A stretch of DNA of 64,000 nt from Roseiarcus sp963772555 (lineage in GTDB: Bacteria > Pseudomonadota > Alphaproteobacteria > Rhizobiales > Beijerinckiaceae): the NCBI GenBank assembly GCA_963772555.1, contig CAVYXQ010000012.1, forward strand, positions 1 through 64,000, read 5' to 3'. The translations under genes and the position numbers were made by a program. Positions 43,307 to 52,638 of the stretch are shown piece by piece (positions within the stretch are counted from its first letter, which is position 1; every line of letters begins with the position of its first letter). Below the pieces are notes generated by a model. It was not told where the DNA came from. It saw only the letters and a program-made list of their open reading frames with translations, and made no database searches.

Positions 43307-43962
43307 GGCGTCGTCTCCTCGTTTGCGGCGCCCGGGGCCGCGGGCAACAGCGTCTCGAAATAGCCCCGCAAGTGGTCGAGGCAGTCTGCCGCAACTCGCG
43401 GCCCGCGTTTCGCCTTCGCCAGCACGAAGGCGCCCTGCAGTACGGCCTGCGAGAACAACGCGGCGCTCTCTGGCGCCCACTCCGCAGCCGGCGCGTAGAG
43501 CGCCTTGGCCTCCGTCAGGTCCGCCTCCACCCGGGCGGCATGTTCGCTGATGTAGCGATCGCAGGCGTCCCGGATTGCCGGATGGGTCTGATAGGCCTCC
43601 TGGGTCATCGTCCCGAGGAGGCAGGTGAACTGCGGCAGGTCGCCCTGAAGGATGGCCTTGCGGAACTCGACGTAGCCGAGCACCCGCTCACGCGGATCGG
43701 CGAGGCGCGAGTAGGGCGCCGCGTCGAATATGCCGTCGGCGCGCGCGGCGAAATGGGCCGCCGCGGCGACGGCGCAAGCTTCCTTGCCGGCGAAGTGATG
43801 GAAAAAGGCCCCCTTAGTCAGGCCGGCCTCGGCGCAGATGTCCTCCACCCGGGCGGCCGAATAGCCCTTCGAGCGGATCACGTGGACGGCCGCGTCGAGC
43901 AGCCTGTCAGCCGAAGCCTGAGCTCTCGCCGCCGCCGTCGCTGCGTCATGCGTCGTGGACAT
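43303..43962 (-). CDS. TetR/AcrR family transcriptional regulator
   Basis: 219 aa. The N-terminal HTH is RLLDAAVHVIRSKGYSAARV followed by EDICAEAGLTKGAFFHHFAG. The C-terminal ligand domain resembles TetR_C regulators of the YcdC-like group. ATG 43962 is chosen because the HTH then sits at residues 20-65. It is the first gene of a run with PhnB-like, VOC, GST, YCII and aldo/keto reductase genes on the same strand and probably represses that run. Confidence 0.92.
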   Translation of the reverse strand: MSTTHDAATAAARAQASADRLLDAAVHVIRSKGYSAARVEDICAEAGLTKGAFFHHFAGKEACAVAAAAHFAARADGIFDAAPYSRLADPRERVLGYVEFRKAILQGDLPQFTCLLGTMTQEAYQTHPAIRDACDRYISEHAARVEADLTEAKALYAPAAEWAPESAALFSQAVLQGAFVLAKAKRGPRVAADCLDHLRGYFETLLPAAPGAANEETTP

Positions 43963-43972
43963 AGAGAGCACG

Positions 43973-43988
43973 TACCAACTGGTCGGTA
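43973..43988. promoter_or_regulatory. Candidate TetR operator
   Basis: TACCAACTGGTCGGTA, an imperfect palindrome (12 of 16 positions symmetric) centred 18 bp upstream of the tetR start. The ACCAACTGGTCGGT spacing is typical of operators bound by TetR regulators of this size. This suggests autorepression of the operon. Confidence 0.55.
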
Positions 43989-44111
43989 TGAAGTCAAGCG
44001 CCTTGCGCGGCGCGACGGCCGCCGCAGTTTCCTGACCGCTTGGTTGCGACGCCCCAAGGCTGGGCGCCATGCCTCAGGCTGATGTTACAAAGTGACATAG
44101 TGACAGGTTTT

Positions 44112-44142
44112 GCGATCCAAGCGCCTGAAAACATTGGATCGC
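44112..44142. other. Perfect 9-bp stem-loop between divergent units
   Basis: GCGATCCAA (44112-44120) and TTGGATCGC (44134-44142) around a 13-nt loop. It lies 30 bp past the stop of the VOC gene at 44172 (minus strand) and about 150 bp upstream of tetR. No T-run is present; it may be a Rho-type 3' end or a second operator. Confidence 0.45.
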
Positions 44143-44171
44143 GACAACGCGTACCGCCGCTGCCAGCGGTC

Positions 44172-44942
44172 CTAGCGCCTGGCGGCGACGAGCGCGAACA
44201 TGGCGCCTTGGGGATCGGTCGCCTGCACGATCCACTGTCCCCCCGGCACTTCATGCGGGCCGTTGATGATGTGGCCGCCGCGCGCCTTGATCCGCTCGGC
44301 CGAGGCGTCGACTCCCTCGACGTTGAAATAGTAGAGCCAGAACGACATCGGCGTCTGCGGCATGCGGGTCATGATCCCGCCCTGCTCGCCATGTCCGGTG
44401 TCGAACATGCGGTAGACGCCCATCGGCCCCATGTCGAATTCGCCGGTCTTTTTCCAGCCGAAGAAGTCGCAGTAGAAGTCGATCGCTTTGGCGCCGTCGT
44501 CCGCATGCAGTTCATGCCAGCCGACGAGGCCCGGCGTGCCAGGGGGCGGGGACGGCGGCGGGTTGCCGCCGTGGTCGCGGAACAGCATGAAGCCGCCGCC
44601 GTAAGGGTCGGCGACGACGGCGAACCGGCCGACCCCCGGGATGTCGGCAGGTTCCTTGAAAACCTTGCCTCCGGCCGCGATGAGCTTCGGCAGCGCCGCA
44701 TCGACATCCTCGACCCAGATATAGCCCATCCAACAGGGCCTCGCGCCCATCGCCTTGGCGGCGGCCGGAATGTCCATCATGCCGGCGACCATGTGCTCGC
44801 CGGCCGACAGGATCTCGTAAGGGAAGCCCGCCATGCCGGCGTCCTTGGCGCTCCAGCCGACGACGTCGGCATAGAATTCCGCCGCCGCCGCGCGGTCGCC
44901 CATGTATTCGTACCAGACGAATTTTCCCGTCGGCGTGCTCAT
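44172..44942 (-). CDS. Two-domain VOC family protein (paralogue)
   Basis: 256 aa. The first VOC unit begins GKFVWYEYMGDRAAAAEFYA, the second LVGWHELHADDGAKAIDFYC; the protein ends DPQGAMFALVAARR. A Pro-rich linker (NPPPSPPPGTPG) joins the units. It shares layout and many positions with the VOC protein at 42035-42814, so the two arose by duplication. It has its own start 1.2 kb away, outside the TetR-coupled genes. Confidence 0.88.
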   Translation of the reverse strand: MSTPTGKFVWYEYMGDRAAAAEFYADVVGWSAKDAGMAGFPYEILSAGEHMVAGMMDIPAAAKAMGARPCWMGYIWVEDVDAALPKLIAAGGKVFKEPADIPGVGRFAVVADPYGGGFMLFRDHGGNPPPSPPPGTPGLVGWHELHADDGAKAIDFYCDFFGWKKTGEFDMGPMGVYRMFDTGHGEQGGIMTRMPQTPMSFWLYYFNVEGVDASAERIKARGGHIINGPHEVPGGQWIVQATDPQGAMFALVAARR

Positions 44943-45014
44943 TGTCTTCTCCTGGGTTCGATGCGCCCCATGGTACCTCGGGTGGGCTACAGGAAAAAGA
45001 CGCTGGATGGCTGT

Positions 45015-46013
45015 TTACTGCCCTTGCGCCCGCCGTTTCTGCAGGTTGTCGAGATAGACAACGCCGGCGATCAGGAGGCCCTCGATCACCATCTGCCAGA
45101 AGGAGCTGACGCCGAGCAGGTTGGCGCCGTTGCCGATGGAGGTGAAGAGGATCGCGCCGATAAAGCAGCCCCCGATCGTGCCGCGCCCGCCGAAGAGGCT
45201 CGCCCCGCCAACCACCGCGGCGGCGATCGCCTGCAGTTCGGCGCCCATCCCGGCATTCGGGTTGCCCATCGTCAGGCGGGCGACCAGCAGCATGCCGCCG
45301 ACCGTAGCGAACAACGCGGACAGCGCATACGCCACAAGGGTGACGCGGGTGACGTTGATCCCCACCCGGCGCGCCGCCTCTATGTTGCTGCCGAGCGCAT
45401 ACATGTAACGCCCGAGCCGGGTCGCCCCGAGCAGGAATTGCGACGCGGCGGCGAAGGCGAGCATGACGACGAACATCGTCGGTATGCCGAAAATCGTCGA
45501 GTTGGCGAAATCTCCCAGCCAATCCGGCAGGCCGGCGACAGTCATGCCGCCCGAGATCAGCATGGTGAGGCCGCGGTAGCCTTGAAGGCCCGCCAGGGTG
45601 ACGATGAAGGCCGGAATGCCGAGCCGCGCCACCCCGAGCCCGTTGACGAGCCCGATCGCCAGCCCGATGACAAGCGTCAAAGGACCGGCCAGCGCGGCGT
45701 TGAGGCCGTCCGCGAGCAACATCGCGAAGGCCACGCCGGTGAAACCTGCGACCGACCCGACCGACAGATCGATGCCGGCGGTTATGATTGTGAAGAGCTC
45801 GCCGTAGGCGATGATGGCGTCGACCGAGACCTGGCGCATGATGTTGAAGATATTTCCCGACGTCAGGAAATAGGGCGAACCGAGCGCCAGCCCGATCCAT
45901 AGCAGGACGGTGCAGCCGAGCACCCAGGTCTCGACCGGGAGTCCATGCCGGAGCTCGGCGACGAGCGTGGCCCACCGGCTGGGTCTTGGCGTCGGCGCGG
46001 TGATCGTCGCCAT
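45015..46013 (-). CDS. Sugar ABC transporter permease (RbsC/FrcC-like)
   Basis: Inner-membrane permease of about 332 aa with many TM segments (for example LGCTVLLWIGLALGSPYFL and LTLVIGLAIGLVNGLGVA). The BPD_transp_2 hallmark FTIITAGIDLSVGSVAGFTG is present near residue 85, with AVVGGASLFGGRGTIGG late in the protein. ATG 46013 is preferred over 46043. It is the third gene of an ATPase, binding-protein, permease operon for import of a sugar or polyol. Confidence 0.93.
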   Translation of the reverse strand: MATITAPTPRPSRWATLVAELRHGLPVETWVLGCTVLLWIGLALGSPYFLTSGNIFNIMRQVSVDAIIAYGELFTIITAGIDLSVGSVAGFTGVAFAMLLADGLNAALAGPLTLVIGLAIGLVNGLGVARLGIPAFIVTLAGLQGYRGLTMLISGGMTVAGLPDWLGDFANSTIFGIPTMFVVMLAFAAASQFLLGATRLGRYMYALGSNIEAARRVGINVTRVTLVAYALSALFATVGGMLLVARLTMGNPNAGMGAELQAIAAAVVGGASLFGGRGTIGGCFIGAILFTSIGNGANLLGVSSFWQMVIEGLLIAGVVYLDNLQKRRAQGQ

Positions 46014-46072
46014 GGCCGTGTATCTCCTATTCGCGCCGGGCATTGAGTTTGCCCGGCGCGGCGTCTTCGACG

Positions 46073-47062
46073 TCAGCTGCCCAGGAAGGGGCTAAGCTGA
46101 TATTTCTTCGGGTTCAGGAGGCCCATCATCTGCGGGCTGTCGATATTGGCCTTGGTGACGACGTGCACGCCCGAGTCGACATAGTGCGGCAGCACCACGC
46201 CATTCGCGGCGGCGAGCGCATACCAGACGCCGGCGTAGCCCATCATGAATGGGTTCTGCACGATCAGGCCGTCGAGGATGCCGTTGCGGACAAAGCCGAT
46301 TTCCTGGTCGGAAGTGTCGAAAGCCACGGCGCAGACTTTCGAGCCGAGGTTCTTCTCCTGCAGGGCGCGGCCGGCCCCGTCGCCTTCGAGCTCGTTGTCG
46401 GCGAAGACGGCGGTGAGCTGTGGATGCCGCGTCAGGATGTCCTCGGCGTCCGACAGCGCGCGCGCCGGATCGTTGTTGCCGGTCCTATGATCGACGATCT
46501 TCAGGCCGGGATACTTCTTGAGTTCCTCGACGAATCCCTTGTCGCGGTCGTTCAACGATTGCGCGCCGGCGAGCGCGGTCATGTAGGCGACGTCGCCCTC
46601 TTCCTTGCCGGTGCGCGCCTTGACGCACGAGGCAAGTTCGTCGACCGCCTTGACGCCGCCGGTCACATTGTTGGTGGCGAGGAAGGTCACGTATTTGTCT
46701 GTGTTGGCATTGGAATCAATGACGATCACCGGAATGCCGGCGTCGGTGGCGTGGGCGATCGGCTGGGCCAACGCCTGGGCGTTGGTGGCGGCGATCACGA
46801 TCGCGGTCGGTTTCGACTGGATTGCGTTCTCCATGATCGAAACCTCCTGAGCGACGTCCGTCTCGGCGCTTGCGCCGAGCTTGGTGATCGAAACGCCGAG
46901 TTTTTTAGCGGCGGCGTCCGCGCCGTCGAACACGGTGGCCCAATATTGCGAGGTCGTCGCCTTGACGATCACCGGGATGCGGACGCCGGAAAAGTCGGCC
47001 GCCGAGGCCGGAATGACCGCCAGGGCGAGCGCCGCTGACGCCATCAGTCCAATCTTCAACAT
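46073..47062 (-). CDS. Sugar ABC transporter substrate-binding protein
   Basis: Periplasmic binding protein (Peripla_BP_4, ribose/fructose type), about 329 aa. The signal peptide is LKIGLMASAALALAVIPASA. The core shows TSQYWATVFDGADAAAKKLG, IVIAATNAQALAQPIAHATD, VDHRTGNNDPARALSDAEDI and VFADNELEGDGAGRALQEK. ATG 47062 has AAAGGA seven bases upstream; 47068 is also possible. It captures the sugar for the permease downstream. Confidence 0.93.
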   Translation of the reverse strand: MLKIGLMASAALALAVIPASAADFSGVRIPVIVKATTSQYWATVFDGADAAAKKLGVSITKLGASAETDVAQEVSIMENAIQSKPTAIVIAATNAQALAQPIAHATDAGIPVIVIDSNANTDKYVTFLATNNVTGGVKAVDELASCVKARTGKEEGDVAYMTALAGAQSLNDRDKGFVEELKKYPGLKIVDHRTGNNDPARALSDAEDILTRHPQLTAVFADNELEGDGAGRALQEKNLGSKVCAVAFDTSDQEIGFVRNGILDGLIVQNPFMMGYAGVWYALAAANGVVLPHYVDSGVHVVTKANIDSPQMMGLLNPKKYQLSPFLGS

Positions 47063-47090
47063 GAGCATTTCCTTTCGCTGTGTTTGCCCC

Positions 47091-47846
47091 TCAGTCTGCC
47101 GCCGCCTGCTCGCTGTACCCCGTCATGTATTTGACCAGATCCGGCTGCGTGGTTGCGGCCGCCGCCGTCACGTGGACGATGCGGCCGCGGAACATCACCG
47201 CCACCCGGTCGGCGACCTCGAGGATCTCGATCAGGTTGTGGCCGATGTAGATGACGCCGAGGCCCTCTGCGGCCAGCCTGCGCGCGAGCTGGATCACGTG
47301 CTCACGCTCCATCACGGCGAGCGCCGCGGTCGGCTCGTCGAGGATCACCACCTTGGATTGCCAGTAGAGCGCCCGCGCGATCGCCACCGCCTGACGCTGG
47401 CCGCCGGAAAGACGCGACACGGTGCGAGTCTTCGGCGGGATGCGGCTTTCGATCCGCGCCAGAAGGGACTCGGTCTCGTCGCGAATTCTGCGGTTGTCGA
47501 TGACGGGAAGGCCGAGCCAGCGCCTGATCGGCTCCCGGCCGAGAAACACGTTCGCGCCGACCGAGAGATCGTCGGCCAGCGCGAGATCCTGATAGACGGT
47601 CTCGATGCCGAGCGCGCGCGCGTCCGCCGGCGAATGCAGGTCGAGGGGGACCCCGTTCAGCCGGATCTCGCCGGAATCGGCCCTGTGGACACCGGCCACG
47701 TGCTTGATGAGCGTCGACTTGCCGGCGCCGTTGTCGCCGACCAGCGCCAGCACCTCTCCTGCCTGAAGCGAAAGGTCGGCCCCGCGCAGAACGCTGACCG
47801 GTCCAAAGCTCTTGTGCAGGGCGACGACGTCAAGCAGGGAAGACAA
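47091..47846 (-). CDS. Sugar ABC transporter ATPase (single nucleotide-binding domain, FrcA-like)
   Basis: 251-aa ATP-binding subunit: Walker A LVGDNGAGKSTLIKHVAG, Q-loop TVYQDLALADDL, signature SRLSGGQRQAVAIARALY, Walker B VVILDEPTAAL, and H-loop YIGHNLIEILEVAD. Ribose-type systems usually use a double-domain RbsA; here one domain only, as in fructose (Frc) and other CUT2-short systems. It is the first gene of the operon. Confidence 0.93.
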   Translation of the reverse strand: MSSLLDVVALHKSFGPVSVLRGADLSLQAGEVLALVGDNGAGKSTLIKHVAGVHRADSGEIRLNGVPLDLHSPADARALGIETVYQDLALADDLSVGANVFLGREPIRRWLGLPVIDNRRIRDETESLLARIESRIPPKTRTVSRLSGGQRQAVAIARALYWQSKVVILDEPTAALAVMEREHVIQLARRLAAEGLGVIYIGHNLIEILEVADRVAVMFRGRIVHVTAAAATTQPDLVKYMTGYSEQAAAD

Positions 47847-48204
47847 GAAGGCGCGCCTCCGAACCTGCGCCAGCCTCCCCTCGACGACTCGGCATCTTCT
47901 CCGCCTCGGAAATGGGTAACACCGGTTTTTGGCCTATTTTCGACCGGATGGAAGCGCGTTTGCGATTGCAGTCGCGGACTTCCGCGGGTCGCGCGAGCCG
48001 AGACGGGTCGCCCGTCGGCCGAGCGCAGCCCCGCCATGTGCGGTGGGATTAGGCCGGCAGCCGCCTCGCGCCGTCACGCGCCTCCAGGACGAAGACCTGG
48101 TCGAAGGCGATCGTCAGACCGATCTCCCGACCGTTGACCTTCCCGACCAATCCAGTTTGGATAAAGTCGAATCAACAGTGGCCGACGGAGTTTGGGGGGA
48201 AGGC

Positions 48205-49845
48205 ATGTTCGGATTGATGCAGCAACGCCCGCTGCTGATATCGGGCCTCATCGATTACGCCTCGACCTGGCACGGCGGACGCGAGGTCGTCTCCCGCGAC
48301 CCGGAAGGGACGGTGCATCGTTCGAATTATGCGGAAGTCGCTGCGCGATCGAAGCGGGTCGCCAATGCGCTCGACGCGCTCGGCGTCGGCCAGGGCGACC
48401 GCGTCGCCACGCTCGCCTGGAACAGCTGCCGCCATCTCGAGCTCTATTATGGCGTCACCGCCTCGGGGCGCGTGCTCCACACCGTCAATCCGCGGCTGTT
48501 TCCCGATCAGCTTCGATACATCATGCATCACGCCGAGGACGCCTATGTGTTCTTCGACCCGGTCTTCGCCCCACTCGTCGAGGAGCTTGCGCCAAAGCTG
48601 CCGCTGGTGCGAGGCTGGATCGCGCTCTGCGAACCGAAGAGCCTGCCATCCGTCAAAGTCGACAAGCTTCTCTGCTACGAGGATCTGCTGGCGAAGGCGT
48701 CGGCCGAATACCGCTGGCCGGTCTTCGACGAGAACACCGCTTCGACGCTTTGTTACACGTCCGGCACCACCGGCAATCCGAAGGGCGTCATGTACAGCCA
48801 CCGCTCCACGGTGCTGCACGCCTTCGGCGCCTGCGCGGCGGACTGCATGGCTCTATCGGCCAGCAATTCCTTCCTCGTCGTCGTGCCGCTCTTTCACGCC
48901 AACGCCTGGAGCCTGCCGTTTTCAGCCGCCATGTGCGGGGCGAAGCTGGTGCTTCCCGGTCCGAGGCTCGATCCGGAGAGCCTCTACATGTTGCTCGAGC
49001 AGGAGGGATGCACCAAGGCGGGCGGCATCCCGACGATCTGGCTCAATTTCCTCGCCTGGGTCGAAGCCAATCGCGAGCGCCTCGACCTCAAGCGACTCAA
49101 GCTCAAGGAAGTCTTGTCCGGCGGCTCGGCGCCGCCGCGCGCCACGATCGAGAAGTTCCACGATCTCCTCGGCGTCTTCGTCAAGCACGCCTGGGGCATG
49201 ACGGAGACGAGCCCGATCGCCACGACGGGCTCGCTGCTCGCCAAGCACGAGGGCGCAAGCCGGAGCGAACTCGTCGACATGCAGGTCAAGCAGGGGCGGC
49301 AGGTCTACGGGATCGAACTCAAGCTCGTGGGCGGCGACGGGCGCGACCTGCCGCACGACGGGATTTCGGTCGGGGAACTGAAGGTGCGCGGCAACTGGGT
49401 GATCTCCGGCTATTTCAAGGGCGAGGGCGGCCAGGTCGTCGACCAGGACGGCTGGCTCGGCACCGGCGACGTCGGCACGATCGATCCGGACGGCTATGTG
49501 CAGCTGACCGATCGGCTGAAAGACGTCATCAAGTCGGGCGGGGAGTGGATCTCGTCGATCGAGATCGAGAACCTCGCCATGTCCCACCCCGACGTCTTCG
49601 AGGCCGCCGTCATCGCCGTCGCCCATCCCGTCTGGCAGGAACGCCCGCTGCTGATCGTTCACCCGCGCGAAGGACGGACGCCGAGCAAGGCGTCGATCCT
49701 CGATTTTCTGTCCGACAAATTGCCGAAGTGGCAAGTCCCGGAAGATGTCGCGTTCGTCGACAGCCTGCCGCACACGGCGACCGGCAAGCTGCTCAAGACG
49801 GAACTGCGCCAGCGCTTCCACGGGCATCTGGCGGTCAGCGCATAG
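48205..49845 (+). CDS. Fatty-acid/acyl-CoA ligase (AMP-binding, AlkK/FadD-like)
   Basis: Adenylate-forming enzyme of 546 aa. The P-loop is LCYTSGTTGNPKGVMYSHRS near residue 180; further motifs are VKHAWGMTETSPIATTG, GWLGTGDVGTIDPDGYV, and the catalytic Lys region TATGKLLKTELRQRF. ATG 48205 follows GGGGGGAAGGC. It activates medium- or long-chain carboxylic acids to CoA thioesters. No beta-oxidation genes are adjacent. Confidence 0.94.
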   Translation: MFGLMQQRPLLISGLIDYASTWHGGREVVSRDPEGTVHRSNYAEVAARSKRVANALDALGVGQGDRVATLAWNSCRHLELYYGVTASGRVLHTVNPRLFPDQLRYIMHHAEDAYVFFDPVFAPLVEELAPKLPLVRGWIALCEPKSLPSVKVDKLLCYEDLLAKASAEYRWPVFDENTASTLCYTSGTTGNPKGVMYSHRSTVLHAFGACAADCMALSASNSFLVVVPLFHANAWSLPFSAAMCGAKLVLPGPRLDPESLYMLLEQEGCTKAGGIPTIWLNFLAWVEANRERLDLKRLKLKEVLSGGSAPPRATIEKFHDLLGVFVKHAWGMTETSPIATTGSLLAKHEGASRSELVDMQVKQGRQVYGIELKLVGGDGRDLPHDGISVGELKVRGNWVISGYFKGEGGQVVDQDGWLGTGDVGTIDPDGYVQLTDRLKDVIKSGGEWISSIEIENLAMSHPDVFEAAVIAVAHPVWQERPLLIVHPREGRTPSKASILDFLSDKLPKWQVPEDVAFVDSLPHTATGKLLKTELRQRFHGHLAVSA

Positions 49846-50003
49846 CGCATGGCGTCCTTGACTTTGCGCCTCGGCCCGTCCATATCCGGCGCGCCGCTTC
49901 GCAGCGGCGAAAGGCGCGCTGGCCGCGTGAAGGGCTTCTTGCCCTCCTGCCGCGCGCAAAGACATTCGCTCTCGACGCCCGGACACGCGGGGCGTTCCTC
50001 TTA

Positions 50004-50054
50004 ATGATCCTTAAGCCGCCTCACGCGCTTTCGCGTGGCTCGGCGGCGTTTTGA
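50004..50054 (+). CDS. Possible 16-codon leader ORF coupled to the helicase, over a stem-loop
   Basis: ATG at 50004 encodes MILKPPHALSRGSAAF and its TGA (50052-50054) overlaps the TTG start of the helicase by TTGA. The same segment folds as GCCGCC/GGCGGC plus CACGCG-CTTT-CGCGTG (50015-50047). The helicase start has no SD of its own, so coupling from this ORF is plausible. The leader itself also lacks an SD. Confidence 0.35.
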   Translation: MILKPPHALSRGSAAF

Positions 50055-51370
50055 AAGACATCTCCTTGGACAATTTTCATGGGCTCGGCCTCGCCGCGCC
50101 CCTTTCCGCCGCGCTGGTCAAACTCGGCTACGCGCGCCCGACCCCGATTCAGGCGCAAGCGATTCCGCCGCTGATGAAGGGCCGCGATCTCGTCGGCATC
50201 GCCCAGACCGGCACCGGCAAGACAGCGGCCTTTGCGCTGCCGATCCTGCACAAGCTCGTCACCGACCGGCGCCCCGCGCCGAAGGGCGGCGCGCGCGTGC
50301 TGGTTCTGAGCCCGACCCGCGAGCTCGCAACCCAGATCGCGCAGAGCTTTCGCGATCTTTCCGCCGGGCTTCCGCTCAAGATCGCGGTCGTCTTCGGCGG
50401 CGTGCCGCACGGCGCGCAGATTCGCGCGCTTGCCGCCGGCCTCGACGTGCTGGTGGCGACGCCCGGGCGCCTCATCGATCACCTCGACTCGCGCGTCGCC
50501 CATCTTGGCGCGGTCGAGTTCCTCGTGCTCGACGAGGTCGATCAGATGCTGGACCTCGGCTTCATCAAGCCGATCCGCCGGATCGTCCGCGAACTGCCGA
50601 AGAAGCGGCAGAACCTGTTCTTTTCGGCGACGATGCCGGCAGACATTCGCGCCCTTGCGGGCGAACTGCTGCACGACCCGGTCGAGGTCGCGGTGACGCC
50701 GGCGGCGAAGACCGCCGATCGCGTCGAGCACAGCGTCCTCTTCGTCGATGCGACGAAGAAGCGCGACATGCTGGTCGAGCTCTTCGAAGACGAGGCGATG
50801 TCCCGCGTCCTCGTCTTCACCCGGACCAAGCGCGGCGCCGACCGCGTCGCCAGGGCGCTGGACGAGGCGGGCGTCGATGCGACCGCCATCCACGGCAACA
50901 AGAGCCAGGGGCAGCGCGAGCGCGCGCTCGGCGCCTTCCGCGATGGCAAGACCCGCGCGCTGGTCGCCACCGACATCGCCGCGCGCGGCATCGACATCGA
51001 CAGCGTGACGCACGTCGTCAATTTCGAGCTCCCTGAGGTCGCCGAGGCTTATGTGCACCGGATCGGCCGCACCGCGCGGGCGGGCGCCGCCGGCCGGGCG
51101 ATCTCGTTCTGCGACCACGAGGAGCGCGACCTCCTGCGGGCCATCGAGCGCCTGACCCGGCTCAGCCTGCCGAAGACCGACCGCCGCGGCGCCGCCGGCC
51201 CGAAGCCCGCGCCGCTCGTGCGCAAGGCGACCGCCGTCGCCCCGGCGCTGGCTCAGCGCCCGCACCACGCGCCGCATCGGGACGGCCGAAGCGCCGGTCG
51301 TCCGCTCACCGCAAGCCGGCCGCCGGGACAACGCCAGCGCTTCCGCCCGGCCAGGCGCGTGGAGCGCTAA
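50051..51370 (+). CDS. DEAD-box-family ATP-dependent RNA helicase (DEVD variant)
   Basis: RhlE/DbpA-like RNA helicase of 439 aa. Motifs in order: Q motif PTPIQAQAIPPLMKG, motif I AQTGTGKTAAFALP, Ia SPTRELATQIA, II LVLDEVDQMLDLGF (DEVD where DEAD is usual), III FFSATMPAD, IV RVLVFTRTKRGADR, V VATDIAARGIDID, VI YVHRIGRTARAG. The C-terminal tail (from about residue 370) is Arg/Pro/Ala-rich and basic, for RNA binding. The start appears to be TTG 50051. Confidence 0.95.
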   Translation: MKDISLDNFHGLGLAAPLSAALVKLGYARPTPIQAQAIPPLMKGRDLVGIAQTGTGKTAAFALPILHKLVTDRRPAPKGGARVLVLSPTRELATQIAQSFRDLSAGLPLKIAVVFGGVPHGAQIRALAAGLDVLVATPGRLIDHLDSRVAHLGAVEFLVLDEVDQMLDLGFIKPIRRIVRELPKKRQNLFFSATMPADIRALAGELLHDPVEVAVTPAAKTADRVEHSVLFVDATKKRDMLVELFEDEAMSRVLVFTRTKRGADRVARALDEAGVDATAIHGNKSQGQRERALGAFRDGKTRALVATDIAARGIDIDSVTHVVNFELPEVAEAYVHRIGRTARAGAAGRAISFCDHEERDLLRAIERLTRLSLPKTDRRGAAGPKPAPLVRKATAVAPALAQRPHHAPHRDGRSAGRPLTASRPPGQRQRFRPARRVER

Positions 51371-51492
51371 GGCGCGCGCCTGGCGCGCGAGGGCCGCAGG
51401 CGGCGGAACTTGGATTGTCCGCAAGTCTCGATAGCTAACGCTGCAAGAGCCGGCGAGGGCGATTAGCCGCCGGGCTCGGCTTGCCGCCCAGC

Positions 51493-52638
51493 CTAACCTT
51501 CTTCCGGCGCGCTGGCAGGAGGGACGGACCTGCGACCGATGGCGTCCGCGAGCTTCGCGAGGGCCTGGCCGAGCAGGCGTTCGGTCGCTGCGGCGCAGGC
51601 GTCCTTGCGCGCCAGCGCCGGCTTCTCGATCAGGTTCCAGGAGATCGCCGCGATCGTGCAGGAGATCGCCGCCGAGGCCGCCATCATGCCGGCCAGCCAG
51701 AGCCCCGGAAAGAGATAGGCCAGGGTCTGCTGGATCGGGAAGGCGTAGATATAGACCCCGTAGGAGAAGTCACCCCAGCCGTTGAATTTGCGGATAGCGC
51801 CTCCCGGCACATAGGCGAGGTGCAGAACGAGCGGCGCCAGGACGATTGTGTAGACGGCGAAGAAGACCCGCTGGTCGAACGCGGCAAAGACGAGCGCGGC
51901 GAGAAGCGCCAGCATGAGGCCCAGGCTCATCGGCGCCCTCTTGCGCCAGAAAAAGAGCGCCGAGCCGTAAAGGAACATGAAGACGCGGATGTCGGCCCCC
52001 TTGAGGTCGCCGGTCCATAAGCGCCCGCGCAGGATGATCGCCAGGAAGACGAGCGCCGCCAGCGTCGAGGCGAGGCGAAGCGCCCGCACCCGTAAGCCGG
52101 GCACGATCGCGAAGATCACCCATCCCGCCGCGAGGTAGAGATACATCCTGACCTCGACCGGCATGGTCCAGAGCGAGCCGTTGAACTCGTTCTTCAGCGG
52201 CACGGTCTCGAACACGCCCGGCAGCGAATACCGAATGCCGCCGATCAGCGTCGCGCCCTTGGCGAAATACTCCCAGGTCGTGTGCGAGGCGAAATAGTCG
52301 CTGACCGGCAGCGAGGTCAGCGCCGGCGCTAGGGCGAAGACCATGAGGATCATCATCACCCAGAGGGCCGGATAGACGCGCAGCGCCCGCGCCCAGAGGT
52401 AGCTGATCAGGTCCTCGCGGTTGATGAGGCTTGCGGTGACGAGAAAGCCGCTCGTCACGAACAGCATGTCGAGGCCCATTTCGCCGAGCGAGAAGCCGAT
52501 ATGGCCGTGGAAGAATTCCTTTTCCGGCGGCAGCCCGAGTACGGCGACGCTATGGGCGAAGAGGACCGTCATCGCCGCGGAAAAGCGTAAAAGGGTGAAG
52601 TTGTTGTCGCGGCCGACGGCGTAATCGGATAGTCGCAT
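51493..52638 (-). CDS. Acyltransferase family protein (acyltransferase 3, OafA/NodX-like)
   Basis: Integral-membrane acyltransferase of 381 aa with about ten TM helices. The family motif R-x10-H appears at RFSAAMTVLFAHSV near residue 18, and the FVTSGFLVTASL and YLWARALRVYPALWVMM segments are typical. It O-acetylates or acylates surface polysaccharides, lipids or peptidoglycan. No sugar-biosynthesis neighbours point to a substrate. Monocistronic. Confidence 0.92.
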   Translation of the reverse strand: MRLSDYAVGRDNNFTLLRFSAAMTVLFAHSVAVLGLPPEKEFFHGHIGFSLGEMGLDMLFVTSGFLVTASLINREDLISYLWARALRVYPALWVMMILMVFALAPALTSLPVSDYFASHTTWEYFAKGATLIGGIRYSLPGVFETVPLKNEFNGSLWTMPVEVRMYLYLAAGWVIFAIVPGLRVRALRLASTLAALVFLAIILRGRLWTGDLKGADIRVFMFLYGSALFFWRKRAPMSLGLMLALLAALVFAAFDQRVFFAVYTIVLAPLVLHLAYVPGGAIRKFNGWGDFSYGVYIYAFPIQQTLAYLFPGLWLAGMMAASAAISCTIAAISWNLIEKPALARKDACAAATERLLGQALAKLADAIGRRSVPPASAPEEG

